A stretch of 64,000 nt of DNA, taken from NCBI GenBank assembly GCA_039565995.1, contig CP154795.1:1922001-1986000 (forward strand), given 5' to 3'. Position 1 is the stretch's first letter. Each line of letters starts with the position of its first letter. Made by a program: the position numbers and the translations under genes. Origin of the DNA: Propionibacteriaceae bacterium ZF39. Its GTDB lineage: Bacteria > Actinomycetota > Actinomycetes > Propionibacteriales > Propionibacteriaceae. Shown here one piece after another: positions 7,818-16,885 of this stretch. The notes beneath the pieces are model-generated. The model was not told the origin of the DNA. It ran no database searches and saw only the letters and a program-made list of their open reading frames with translations.

Positions 7818-9548
7818 ATGGCGACCCACACGTCCAAATACGGGCGGCCGTTGCGCACGATCATCATCCTGTTCATCGTGCTGGCTGCCCTCTTCGGTGT
7901 CATGGCGTTCAACAGGGCCTGGTCGCCCAAGCTCGGCCTCGACCTGCGGGGTGGCACCACCATCACGCTGACCGCCAGCAACACCGTCGGGGGCGGTGCC
8001 CCCACCGGTGAGAGCCTCGAACAGGCCCGCACGATCATTCAGCAGCGCGTCGACTCCCTCGGCGTCGGTGAGACCGAAGTGACCACCTCCGGTGACCGCC
8101 AGGTCGTCGTGACCGTGCCGAACGTCCAGCAGGACGAGCTGGTGCGGATGGTCGGCCAGACCGCGGTCCTGACCTTCCGCGCGCTCTATGTCGCGATGCC
8201 GGTCCAGCCGGCCGTCCCGTCGGCCACCGATCCGACCGCCGCTCCCGGTGGTGAGGCCACTCCTGCCGGAGAGGCGACTCCAGGCACCGATGCTCCCGCC
8301 CCGGAGGCCACTCCCGCGGCGGAGACGACTCCGGCCGCCCAAGGCGCCAATCGTCCGGCTCCGATGCTGCCGACGGCCCCGCCGCCGGTGCGTACGCCGC
8401 GCCCGACCGCGCCCGGCCAGGGACTGGCCCCGGATCAGGCGATGACGTGGGCGCCGACCGAGAACGACTACATCGACTTCCAGGAATATCAGTGCGGCGA
8501 TCCGACCGGAGAGATCTCCGATCAGCCGCTGGTGGCCTGCAACCGCGAGGGCACCGAGAAATATCTGCTCGGCCCGGCGATCATCACCGGTGACCGGCTG
8601 ACCACGGCGAGCGCCGGCGTTCCCCAGAACCAGCTCAACTGGGTCGTCAATCTCGAGTTCGATCCCGAGGGTGGCCGCCAGTTCGAGTCGGCGACCGGCG
8701 CGCTGGCCGCCAAGCAGGATCCCGAGAACCGCTTCGCCATCGTGCTGGACGGTCATGTGATCTCCAGCCCGAGCGTGAGCCAGGCGATCCCCGGCGGTCG
8801 TGCCGAGATCTCCGGCTCCTTTAACGAGCGCACGGCGACCGAGCTGGCCAACATCCTGAAATATGGTGCGCTGCCGCTCGCGTTCGAGGTCTCGGAGGTT
8901 TCCAACGTCTCCGCGACCCTCGGTGGTGAGCAGCTGCGGGCCGGCATCATCGCGGGCCTGATCGGTCTTGCGCTGGTGGTCGGCTATGCGATCCTCTACT
9001 ACCGCGGTCTGTTCGTCGTGGTCGTCCTGTCGCTGGCAGTGGCGGGCGCGTTCACCTATGCGATGACCGTCTTGCTGGGTGAATCCGTCGGCTTCGCCCT
9101 CAACCTGCCCGGCATAGCCGGCGCCATCGTGGCGATCGGTCTGACAGCCGACTCGTTCATCATCTTCTTCGAGAGAATCCGGGACGAGGTGCGCGAGGGC
9201 AGATCTCTGAGATCCGCCGTCGAAACGGGCTGGGAGAAATCCCGCAACACCATTGTCATCTCCGACGCAGTGTCGATGCTCTCCGCGGTCGTCCTGTTCA
9301 TCCTGGCCATGGGCGGCGTCAAGGGCTTCGCGTTCATCCTCGGCCTGACCACGCTGCTCGACCTCGCTGTCGTCTTCTTCTTCACCAAGCCGCTCATGTC
9401 CCTGCTGGTCCGCACCAAGTTCTTCGGTGAGGGCCGCAAGGGCTCCGGTCTGGAGGCCGAGAAGCTCGGTGTGCGCAGCCTGTCCGGTCGCATCACGCGG
9501 CGACGTCGTCCCGCCACCGCCGCTGCCGCGGCCGCGAAGGAGGCCTGA
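7818..9548 (+). CDS. secD: protein translocase subunit SecD
   Basis: A 576-residue SecD, the large subunit of the proton-driven SecDF motor that pulls secreted proteins out of the Sec channel. There is one N-terminal membrane helix (about residues 14-34), then the LGLDLRGGT motif, the periplasmic P1 domain and five more helices at the C-terminus (about residues 370-545) with the family region GIAGAIVAIGLTADSFIIFF. About residues 130-205 form an Ala/Pro/Thr-rich insert, usual for actinobacterial SecD. The ATG at 7818 begins two bases after yajC. The stop overlaps the secF start by one base. Confidence 0.97.
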   Translation: MATHTSKYGRPLRTIIILFIVLAALFGVMAFNRAWSPKLGLDLRGGTTITLTASNTVGGGAPTGESLEQARTIIQQRVDSLGVGETEVTTSGDRQVVVTVPNVQQDELVRMVGQTAVLTFRALYVAMPVQPAVPSATDPTAAPGGEATPAGEATPGTDAPAPEATPAAETTPAAQGANRPAPMLPTAPPPVRTPRPTAPGQGLAPDQAMTWAPTENDYIDFQEYQCGDPTGEISDQPLVACNREGTEKYLLGPAIITGDRLTTASAGVPQNQLNWVVNLEFDPEGGRQFESATGALAAKQDPENRFAIVLDGHVISSPSVSQAIPGGRAEISGSFNERTATELANILKYGALPLAFEVSEVSNVSATLGGEQLRAGIIAGLIGLALVVGYAILYYRGLFVVVVLSLAVAGAFTYAMTVLLGESVGFALNLPGIAGAIVAIGLTADSFIIFFERIRDEVREGRSLRSAVETGWEKSRNTIVISDAVSMLSAVVLFILAMGGVKGFAFILGLTTLLDLAVVFFFTKPLMSLLVRTKFFGEGRKGSGLEAEKLGVRSLSGRITRRRRPATAAAAAAKEA

Positions 9549-10747
9549 TGTCCAGCTCGACCAATACGAGCGACAAGTCGAAGAGCAGCCTCGCCCACCG
9601 CCTCTATGTCGGTGAGCTGTCCTTCGACTTCGTCGGTCGTCGCAAGACGTGGTACGTCATGTCCGGCATCATCATCGCGATCGCTCTGATCGCGCTGCTG
9701 GTGCGAGGCCTGAGCCTCGGCATCGAGTTCTCGGGCGGTGCGGACTTCCAGGCGCCGACGCGCGTCACCGCCCAGACGGTCGACAACATGCGTGCCGCCG
9801 TGGCCGCGTCCGGGGTGCCCGACCTCGACGACGCCACCGTGACCACGATCGGCGACAACACTGTCCGGGTCCAGACCCGCTCCCTCGACGCCGAGACCGA
9901 AGTCCCGCTCATGCGGGAAGTGATCGCGAAGGAGCTCGGGGTCGGCACCGACGAGGTCGCCTACAGCCTCATCGGCGCCTCGTGGGGCAAGCAGATCACC
10001 CAGCAGGGCCTGATCGCGCTCGTCGTGTTCCTGGTGCTGGTCATGGTCATGATCTGGATCTATTTCCGCGACCTCAAGATGTCCATAGCTGCGATCGTCG
10101 CGGTGTTGCACGACCTCTTGTTGACGATCGGCATCTATGCCCTGGTCGGGTTCACCTTCACCCCGGCCACGCTCATCGGCATGCTGACGATTCTGGGCTA
10201 TTCGCTCTATGACACCGTCGTGGTGTTCGACAAGGTGAGAGAGAACACGGCCAACCTGAGATCGGGACGCGTACGCTATGCGGCCCTCGCCAACAAGGCC
10301 GTCAACCAGGTGCTCATCCGGTCGATCAACACCACCATCATCGGTGTCCTGCCGGTGGCGGCGCTGCTCGTTGCGGGCTGGTTCATCCTCGGCACCGGTC
10401 CGCTGAAGGACCTCGGTCTCGTCCTGTTCGTCGGCATGGTCGCGGGTGCCTATTCGTCGGTGCTGATCGCCACGCCGCTGCTCGTCGACATGAAGATGCG
10501 GGAGCCCGACATCATCGCCCACGAGGAGTCGCTCACGCGTCGCGCCCAGCGCAAGGGCCCCCGGAAGAGTGCCGATGAGGTCGACGATGTCGAGCTCGAC
10601 GAGGATGTCAGCGAGCCCACGAACGAGGAGCTCGCGGCCTCTCCCTCGGGTCTTCGCATCACCACGGACGAGGCGAAGGTCTGGCGACCCGACGCGGGGG
10701 AGCGGATCCAGCCGAAGCACCGCACGCGGAGCGAACGGAAGAAATAG
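9548..10747 (+). CDS. secF: protein translocase subunit SecF
   Basis: A 399-residue SecF, partner of SecD. It has a first membrane helix near residues 36-55, the GIEFSGGADF motif that mirrors LGLDLRGGT of SecD, and the C-terminal helical block with SLYDTVVVFDKVRENT, a SecF signature. The C-terminus is a long charged tail of about 80 residues, rich in Asp, Glu and Arg and likely cytoplasmic. The ATG shares its first base with the secD stop (TGATG). The apt start follows two bases after its stop, so yajC-secD-secF-apt read as one operon. Confidence 0.97.
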   Translation: MSSSTNTSDKSKSSLAHRLYVGELSFDFVGRRKTWYVMSGIIIAIALIALLVRGLSLGIEFSGGADFQAPTRVTAQTVDNMRAAVAASGVPDLDDATVTTIGDNTVRVQTRSLDAETEVPLMREVIAKELGVGTDEVAYSLIGASWGKQITQQGLIALVVFLVLVMVMIWIYFRDLKMSIAAIVAVLHDLLLTIGIYALVGFTFTPATLIGMLTILGYSLYDTVVVFDKVRENTANLRSGRVRYAALANKAVNQVLIRSINTTIIGVLPVAALLVAGWFILGTGPLKDLGLVLFVGMVAGAYSSVLIATPLLVDMKMREPDIIAHEESLTRRAQRKGPRKSADEVDDVELDEDVSEPTNEELAASPSGLRITTDEAKVWRPDAGERIQPKHRTRSERKK

Positions 10748-10749
10748 CC

Positions 10750-11304
10750 GTGTCGATCCACGCCACCTCGGTGGACAACCGTCGCTGCCTGACCGGCCTG
10801 ATCCGTGATGTGCCCGATTGGCCGACAGCGGGCGTGGTGTTCAAGGACATCACGCCGCTGCTGGCTGATCCGGCCGGCTTCAATGCCGCCGTGGTGGAAC
10901 TCACCCGCCTGGCCCCCGCGGAGGTGGACGTGGTGGTCGGCATGGAGGCGCGCGGTTTCATTTTCGGCGCCCCGGTCGCGATGGCCCTGGGGGCCGGTTT
11001 CGTGCCGGTACGTAAGCCCGGCAAGCTGCCACGTGAAGTGGTCGAGCAGGAGTTCGCGCTCGAATACGGCACCGATCGACTGACGATGCACGCCGATGCC
11101 CTCCAGCCCGGGGCTCGCGTACTCATCGTCGACGACATCCTCGCCACCGGCGGGACGGTCGCCGCGACGGCCGCCCTCGTGCAGGCCCTCGACGCCGAAG
11201 TGGTCGGGGTGGCGGTGCTCATGGAACTCGCCTTCCTGGGCGCTCGACAGCGACTGGCCGAACAGGGCATCGACATCGATCCCGTGTTGGTCGTGGAGGG
11301 CTGA
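10750..11304 (+). CDS. apt: adenine phosphoribosyltransferase
   Basis: A 184-residue enzyme that salvages adenine: adenine + PRPP gives AMP + pyrophosphate in the cytoplasm. The PRPP-binding signature VLIVDDILATGGT is at about residues 124-136, and the N-terminal DVPDWPTAGVVFKDITPLL is typical of Apt. The start is GTG at 10750, two bases after secF. Apt between secF and rel is the standard actinobacterial order and links purine salvage with (p)ppGpp metabolism. Here a potassium-channel gene separates apt from rel. Confidence 0.95.
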   Translation: MSIHATSVDNRRCLTGLIRDVPDWPTAGVVFKDITPLLADPAGFNAAVVELTRLAPAEVDVVVGMEARGFIFGAPVAMALGAGFVPVRKPGKLPREVVEQEFALEYGTDRLTMHADALQPGARVLIVDDILATGGTVAATAALVQALDAEVVGVAVLMELAFLGARQRLAEQGIDIDPVLVVEG

Positions 11305-11307
11305 GGC

Positions 11308-12432
11308 ATGGCGGGCATCATCCCCAACCCGAGCGGATATCGGGGCCGGCCAGGCAGCGGCCTGGTATCCCTGCCCAACCGCGGCACCACTGCCTCGCGG
11401 GAGCTGATGCTCCGGGCACTCATCGGCGTGGGCCTCCTGGCGATCACCACGCTGTTGGTGTGGTTCGACCGGGAGTCCTACAGCGACAACACCAACGGTG
11501 ACGGCGTCAACTTCATAGACGCGCTCTACTACGCCACCGTCACGGTCACCACCACGGGCTATGGCGATATCACCCCGGTCAGCGCCCATGCCCGCGTGAT
11601 CAATGCACTCATCATCACACCGCTGCGCATCGTGTTCCTGGTCCTGTTGGTCGGCACCACCCTCGAGGTCCTGGCCACCGAGGGACGTCGCGCCCTTATC
11701 GATGCTCATTGGAGAAAGCGCATGCGCAACCACATCGTTGTCGTCGGCTATGGCACCAAGGGCCGGACGGCCGTGTCCACCCTCGCCCGCAATGGCCGCG
11801 ACATCTCGAAGGTGGTCGTGATCGACGCCCGACCGACGGCGATCGCCGATGCCAACCTCGACGGTGTGGCCGCGATCGAGGGCGATGCCACCCGTCGTGA
11901 ACTGCTGCGGCGCGCCGAGATCGCCAAGGCCCGCGAGGTCATCATCACCCTCGACCGGGACGACTCCGCAATTCTCGTGACCCTGACCGTACGCCAGCTC
12001 AATCCGCGGGCCCACGTCGTCGTGGCCGTGCGGGAGGACCAGAACGTGTCGCTGCTGCGGCAGTCCGGGGCGGACTCGGTGGTCACGTCCTCCGACATGG
12101 TCGGGCGCCTGCTCGGCATGTCGGCGGTGAGCCCCAACATCGGGACCACGCTCGAGGACCTGCTCACCTCCGGTGACGGCCTCGAGATCAGCGAACGCCA
12201 GGTGACCCCCGACGAGGTCGGCAGGAACCCCTCCGAAATCACCGAGGAACGCGTCATCGCCGTCGTGCGCAACAAGACTCTGCGTCGCTATTTTGATCCC
12301 ACGGTCGCCAAGTTGGAGCCCGGTGATGAACTGGTGGTGGTCCGCAGGAGTGCCGGGCCGGGGGAGCGACCGGCACGTGATCGCGAGATCCCGATCCGCT
12401 ACGAACGAGGCGGTGCCCTCGACGACGACTGA
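11308..12432 (+). CDS. potassium channel with RCK/TrkA-N domain
   Basis: A 374-residue ion channel of the MthK type. Two membrane helices (about residues 32-50 and 93-114) flank a pore loop with the K+ selectivity filter TTTGYGD. A Rossmann-like RCK (TrkA-N) domain follows, starting at HIVVVGYGTKGRTAV with its GxGxxG-like nucleotide site, then a TrkA-C-like end. The gene is complete, starts three bases after apt and is therefore cotranscribed with it. It is not part of the usual secF-apt-rel order. No frameshift or unusual base composition is seen. Confidence 0.9.
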   Translation: MAGIIPNPSGYRGRPGSGLVSLPNRGTTASRELMLRALIGVGLLAITTLLVWFDRESYSDNTNGDGVNFIDALYYATVTVTTTGYGDITPVSAHARVINALIITPLRIVFLVLLVGTTLEVLATEGRRALIDAHWRKRMRNHIVVVGYGTKGRTAVSTLARNGRDISKVVVIDARPTAIADANLDGVAAIEGDATRRELLRRAEIAKAREVIITLDRDDSAILVTLTVRQLNPRAHVVVAVREDQNVSLLRQSGADSVVTSSDMVGRLLGMSAVSPNIGTTLEDLLTSGDGLEISERQVTPDEVGRNPSEITEERVIAVVRNKTLRRYFDPTVAKLEPGDELVVVRRSAGPGERPARDREIPIRYERGGALDDD

Positions 12433-12470
12433 CACGAGTCCAACATTTTCCCGACCGATTGGCCGGGGAC

Positions 12471-12476
12471 TAGACT
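12471..12476 (+). promoter_or_regulatory. possible -10 box of rel (TAGACT)
   Basis: TAGACT lies 51 bases before the rel GTG in the 95-base gap after the channel gene. At 17 bases upstream only TTCCCG is found, a poor -35. The box matches the other TAGACT sites in this window, so rel probably has its own promoter. Confidence 0.35.
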
Positions 12477-12527
12477 TGTGCCTCGCCCGGTCGGCCGACC
12501 AGCCACCAGAGTTGAGAAAGGGGACCC

Positions 12528-14840
12528 GTGAACGACACGCCGGATCTCAACGCTGCCACGGCGACAGCTGGCGTACCGGATCGGCTCACGAGCGGACCCG
12601 AGCAACCGCGCATGTCCATGCGACACCGGCTTGCCCGGCTGGGACGTCCCGCCCAGGCATCGGTGCTCGATGCCCTGTTCAAGGTCATGCGGAGCAATCA
12701 CCCCAAGGCGGACACCGCGATCGTCGAGCGGGCCTATCGGACGGCCGAGCACTATCACCGGGGCCAGATCCGCAAGAGTGGCGATCCCTACATCACGCAT
12801 CCCCTGGCGGTCGCCACCATCCTCGCCGAGCTGGGCCTGACCGAGACCACGCTGTGTGCGGCGCTGCTGCACGACACGGTGGAGGACACGTCCTACACGC
12901 TCGAGCAGCTGCGAGCCGACTTCGGCGACGAGGTCGCCAACATGGTCGATGGGGTGACCAAGCTCGACAAGGTCACCTACGGTGAGAACACCCAGGCCGA
13001 GACGATCCGCAAGATGGTCGTCGCGATGGCGCGCGACATCCGCGTGCTGGTGATCAAGCTCGCCGACCGACTCCACAACATGAGGACGCTCCACTTCCTG
13101 CGTCCGGACAAGCAGACCCGTATCGCCAAGGAAACCGTCGACATCTTCGCCCCGCTCGCTCATCGCCTCGGCATGAACGCGGTCAAGTGGGAGCTCGAAG
13201 ACCTCGCGTTCTCGGTGATGCATCCCAAGATCTATGCCGAGATCGTGCAGCTCGTGGCCGAGCGGGCGCCGCAGCGCGAGCAGCTCCTGGCCCAGGTCAC
13301 CGAGCAGGTCGTCGGCGACCTGCGCAACGCCAAGATCAAGGCCACCATCCACGGTCGACCGAAGCACTATTACTCGATCTATCAGAAGATGGTCGTCCGC
13401 GGCCGCGACTTCGCCGACATCTATGACCTCGTCGGCATGCGCATCCTGGTCGACACTCCGCGCGACTGCTACGCCGCGCTCGGCGTGATGCACGTGCGGT
13501 GGAACCCGCTGCCGGGGCGCTTCAAGGACTACATCGCGGTCCCGAAGTTCAACATGTATCAGTCGCTCCACACCACTGTGCTCGGGCCGTCCGGCAAGCC
13601 CGTGGAGCTCCAGATCCGCACCCACGACATGCATCGGCGTGCCGAATACGGTGTCGCGGCCCACTGGAAATACAAGGAAAGCCCCAACAAGTCCGCAGCC
13701 GACAACGTCATCAACCCCGATGGCTCGGAGCTGACCTGGGTCCGTTCGCTCACGCAGTGGCAGCAGGAGGCCCAGGACCCGGAGGAGTTCCTCGAAGGCC
13801 TGCAGTTCGAGATCAACTCGGCCGAGGTCTATGTCTATACGCCGAAGGGCGAGGTCATCACCCTGCCCTCCGGCGCGACCCCGGTCGACTTCGCGTACGC
13901 GATCCACACCGAAGTCGGTCAGCACTGCATCGGCGCGCGCGTCAACGGGCGGCTCGTGCCGTTGGAGTCGGCGCTGGTCAACGGCGATGTCGTCGACATC
14001 ATGACCTCGCGCGCCGAGGGCGCCGGACCGAGCCGCGACTGGCTGACCTTCGTCAAGAGCCCCAAGGCCCGCAACAAGATTCGGCAATATTTCAGCCGCG
14101 AGCAGCGCGAGGCCAACGTCGACATGGGGCGGGAGGCCCTGGCCAAGCAGGTACGCAAAGCCGGCCTGGCGATCCAGCGCTATCTCACTCTCGAGCATCT
14201 GACGGCGGTGGCGCATCACTTCCGGTTGGCCGATGTGCCCGCGCTGTACGCCGCGATCGGCAGTCACCAGGTCTCCGCCCAGGCTGCCGTCCAACGGCTC
14301 ATCGTCATCGAGGGCGGGCCCGAGGACACCGCCGACGAAGCCGAGGAGAGCATCCCACTTACGCGGCGTCGCTCCGGGCGTACCGTCGGCAACGGCACCG
14401 GCGTCGCGGTCCACGGAGACACCGACCTGTGGGTCAAGCTCGCCAAGTGTTGTACGCCCGTTCCGGGCGACGAGATCATGGGCTTCATCACCCGCGGTCA
14501 GGGCGTCTCGGTCCACCGCACCAACTGCACCAACGCCGACAGCCTCCGCGCCACACCCGATCGACTCATCGATGTGTCGTGGGCACCGACGTCGGAGAGT
14601 TCATTCCTCGTGGCGGTGCAGGTCGAAGGACTCGATCGTCAGGGTCTGCTCCACGACATCACCCGCATGGTGTCGGAGCATCACGTCAGCATCGTGTCCG
14701 CCACCATGGGCACCGACAAGCAGCGGGTGTTCAAGGCCCGCATGACGTTCGAAACCGCCGATCCGAAGCACCTCGAGTCCCTGCTCCAGGCGATTCGGCG
14801 TGTGCCGGGCGTCTTCGACGTGTTCCGCGTCAAGCAGTAG
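12528..14840 (+). CDS. rel: bifunctional (p)ppGpp synthetase/hydrolase Rel
   Basis: A 770-residue long RelA/SpoT homologue, the stringent-response enzyme. Domains in order: HD hydrolase with H115-D116 in LLHDTVEDT; synthetase with [13 protein letters not shown] and [12 protein letters not shown] starting at [15 protein letters not shown]; a helical and zinc-finger-like region with KCCTPVPGD; and a C-terminal ACT domain ([21 protein letters not shown]). Both catalytic sites look intact, so it should make and break (p)ppGpp. The GTG at 12528 has GAAAGGGGACCC upstream. A convergent DUF349 gene ends 27 bases after its stop. Confidence 0.97.
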   Translation: MNDTPDLNAATATAGVPDRLTSGPEQPRMSMRHRLARLGRPAQASVLDALFKVMRSNHPKADTAIVERAYRTAEHYHRGQIRKSGDPYITHPLAVATILAELGLTETTLCAALLHDTVEDTSYTLEQLRADFGDEVANMVDGVTKLDKVTYGENTQAETIRKMVVAMARDIRVLVIKLADRLHNMRTLHFLRPDKQTRIAKETVDIFAPLAHRLGMNAVKWELEDLAFSVMHPKIYAEIVQLVAERAPQREQLLAQVTEQVVGDLRNAKIKATIHGRPKHYYSIYQKMVVRGRDFADIYDLVGMRILVDTPRDCYAALGVMHVRWNPLPGRFKDYIAVPKFNMYQSLHTTVLGPSGKPVELQIRTHDMHRRAEYGVAAHWKYKESPNKSAADNVINPDGSELTWVRSLTQWQQEAQDPEEFLEGLQFEINSAEVYVYTPKGEVITLPSGATPVDFAYAIHTEVGQHCIGARVNGRLVPLESALVNGDVVDIMTSRAEGAGPSRDWLTFVKSPKARNKIRQYFSREQREANVDMGREALAKQVRKAGLAIQRYLTLEHLTAVAHHFRLADVPALYAAIGSHQVSAQAAVQRLIVIEGGPEDTADEAEESIPLTRRRSGRTVGNGTGVAVHGDTDLWVKLAKCCTPVPGDEIMGFITRGQGVSVHRTNCTNADSLRATPDRLIDVSWAPTSESSFLVAVQVEGLDRQGLLHDITRMVSEHHVSIVSATMGTDKQRVFKARMTFETADPKHLESLLQAIRRVPGVFDVFRVKQ

Positions 14841-14867
14841 GGCGCAGGAGGCTCGAGTGCGGCAGCG

Positions 14868-16112
14868 TCAGCCGGAGTAGTCCTGAACAGCCTTTTCGGC
14901 CTGCTCCAGCCAGCTCTGATAGGTCCCGGCGGCGTCGCGGTGTTCCTTGGCCTTCTTGGCATCACCGCGGGCCTCGGCCTTCTCGGCCTTTGCGTTGAGC
15001 TCGTCGATCTGGTTCTGAAGCTTGTTGGCGGTGTCGGAGGCGCGCTGCCGGGCCTCGGGGTTGGTGCGCCGCCACTGCTCTTCCTCGGCCTCGCGGATCG
15101 CGGTCTCCAGTGCGCGGACGCGGTTTTCGATGGGCCGGATCGAATCGCGCGGAACCTTGCCGATCTCGGCGAACTGGTCGAGGAACGACCGGAAGGCCTG
15201 CTTGGACGCGGCCAGGTCCTTGATGGGGAGCACGGTCTTCTCGGCCTCGTCGAGGAGCTTCTCCTTGGCCTCCTGGTTGCCCTTGAACTCGGCATCCTGC
15301 TCGCTCATCGCAGCGCTGCGGGCGGCGAAGAACTGGTCCTGCAGTCCGCGGAAGGTCTGCCAGAGCTGCTCGTCGACCTCGCGCGGAGCGGGGCCGGCGG
15401 CCTTCCACTGCTGCATGAGATCCCGGAAGGCACCCGCGGTCGGGCCCCACTCGGTGGACACAGCGAGAGACTCGGCCTCGCCGATGATGCGCTCCTTGAC
15501 GGCCTTGGCGGCGTCGCGCTTCTCGGCCTGCTGGGCGAACTGGGCCTTGCGACGACGCGTATAGGTCGTGCGCGCGCTGGAGAACCGATGCCACAGCGCG
15601 TCATCGGTCGTGCGGTCGATGCGGGGGAGTGCCTTCCACTCCTCCAGCAGCGCCCGGAACCGGTTGACTCCGCCGCGCCAGTCATTGCCGGCAGCGAGCG
15701 ACTCGGCCTCGGCGACCATCTTTTCCTTGGTGGCCTTGGTCTGCTCGTTCTGCTGCGCTCGGACGACCTTGCGGGCCTCGGCCTGTTCGGAGATCGCCCC
15801 CGTCAGCGAGTCGAGGCGCTCGGTGAGAGCCTGCAGGTTGCCGACGGCGTTGGCCTCGGCGATCTGGGACTTGTGTGAGTTGACTGCTTTGCGCGCTTCC
15901 TCGGGCGACATCGTGCCGGCCCGGACGCGTGCGGCGAGGAGATCGACCTCGACCTGAAGATTCTCGAACCGCCTGACATAGAACGCCAGGGCTTCCTCCG
16001 GGGTGGCATCCGGGACCTGGCCGACAGCGCGTTCGCCGTCGGCGGTGCGGACATAGACGGTTCCGTCTTCGGCGACCCGTCCGAAGTCGGCGGGACCTGC
16101 AGCTTCACTCAT
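14868..16112 (-). CDS. DUF349 domain-containing coiled-coil protein
   Basis: A 414-residue, highly charged, almost wholly helical protein with at least three DUF349 repeats, each carrying a W-x7-F-like core: DALWHRFSSARTTYTRRR, EQLWQTFRGLQDQFFAAR and a weaker third copy. The rest is Glu/Ala/Lys-rich coiled coil. DUF349 proteins are cytoplasmic and of unclear function; some have been linked to RNA metabolism. It is convergent with rel and transcribed away from the metallo-hydrolase gene. Presence next to rel is common in actinobacteria. Confidence 0.85.
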   Translation of the reverse strand: MSEAAGPADFGRVAEDGTVYVRTADGERAVGQVPDATPEEALAFYVRRFENLQVEVDLLAARVRAGTMSPEEARKAVNSHKSQIAEANAVGNLQALTERLDSLTGAISEQAEARKVVRAQQNEQTKATKEKMVAEAESLAAGNDWRGGVNRFRALLEEWKALPRIDRTTDDALWHRFSSARTTYTRRRKAQFAQQAEKRDAAKAVKERIIGEAESLAVSTEWGPTAGAFRDLMQQWKAAGPAPREVDEQLWQTFRGLQDQFFAARSAAMSEQDAEFKGNQEAKEKLLDEAEKTVLPIKDLAASKQAFRSFLDQFAEIGKVPRDSIRPIENRVRALETAIREAEEEQWRRTNPEARQRASDTANKLQNQIDELNAKAEKAEARGDAKKAKEHRDAAGTYQSWLEQAEKAVQDYSG

Positions 16113-16175
16113 GCGCCCTATCTTGCCTCATCAACGATCAGGTGGCGCACGCAGCAACACCGGAAAAGTCGGCGG

Positions 16176-16192
16176 TAGACTCGTGGCCCGTG
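16176..16192 (+). promoter_or_regulatory. TAGACT -10 box placed for a leaderless transcript
   Basis: TAGACT (16176-16181) is followed only eight bases later by the GTG start at 16190. Transcription would begin at or next to the start codon, so the mRNA would be leaderless, which is frequent in actinobacteria. This also explains the lack of a Shine-Dalgarno and supports this start over the upstream one at 16142. Confidence 0.45.
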
Positions 16193-16885
16193 CTGATCGC
16201 CTCCTTTCCCGCCGGACCGCTGCAGACCAACTGCTATGTCGTCGCCCGTGAACCGGGCGCCGAATGCGTGATCATCGACCCGGGGATGATGGCCACGGAG
16301 AGCGTGGTCCAGATCGTTGAGCAACAGGACCTCACGCCCGTCGCCGTGATCCTCACGCACGGTCACATCGATCACGTTTTCTCGGTGTACGACCTGACCG
16401 AGCGATTCGGCGTACCCGCCTGGATCAACGACGCGGACCGCCCCATGCTGTCGCTGGCGTTCGACCGGCTCGGGATGGCGGAACTCACCGGGATGTGCCG
16501 CCAGCTCAGCGGGGGTGCCGATGGGCTGACCGAGCCGGCGGACGTGCGGAGCCTGCCCGAATCGGGTACGCAGGAGTTCGCGGGCATCGAGTTCACGTTC
16601 CGGCATGCTCCCGGTCATACGCCGGGCTGCACGCTGGTGGAGATCCCGTACGCCGAAGCCGACGTCCCGATCGACCGAATCGTCTTCTCCGGCGATGTGC
16701 TGTTCGCCGGGAGCATCGGACGCACCGACTTGCCGGGTGGCGACCACGGGACGATGCTGCGTACGCTGCGCGAGTTCGTTCTTGACCTGCCCGACTCGGC
16801 CGCGGTGCTGTCGGGGCACGGAGGCCAGACCACCATCGGGCGCGAGCGCGCCACGAATCCCTATCTGCAGGAGAACATGCTGTGA
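16190..16885 (+). CDS. MBL-fold metallo-hydrolase (glyoxalase II-like)
   Basis: A 231-residue metallo-beta-lactamase-fold hydrolase. The metal-binding signature THGHIDH is followed by the later ligands HAPGHTPG, FSGDVLF and a C-terminal LSGHGGQT. This is the YcbL/glyoxalase II-like group that acts on thioesters; the true substrate cannot be told. The GTG at 16190 gives the usual N-terminus LIASFPAGPLQTNCYVV. The stop overlaps the hisS GTG by four bases, and this gene-before-hisS order is conserved in actinobacteria. Confidence 0.88.
   Translation: MLIASFPAGPLQTNCYVVAREPGAECVIIDPGMMATESVVQIVEQQDLTPVAVILTHGHIDHVFSVYDLTERFGVPAWINDADRPMLSLAFDRLGMAELTGMCRQLSGGADGLTEPADVRSLPESGTQEFAGIEFTFRHAPGHTPGCTLVEIPYAEADVPIDRIVFSGDVLFAGSIGRTDLPGGDHGTMLRTLREFVLDLPDSAAVLSGHGGQTTIGRERATNPYLQENML

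Noticed and set aside
8220-8430. Ala/Pro/Thr-rich stretch in secD as a foreign insertion
   Set aside because: Such a low-complexity segment in the first periplasmic part is normal in actinobacterial SecD proteins, and the frame is continuous.
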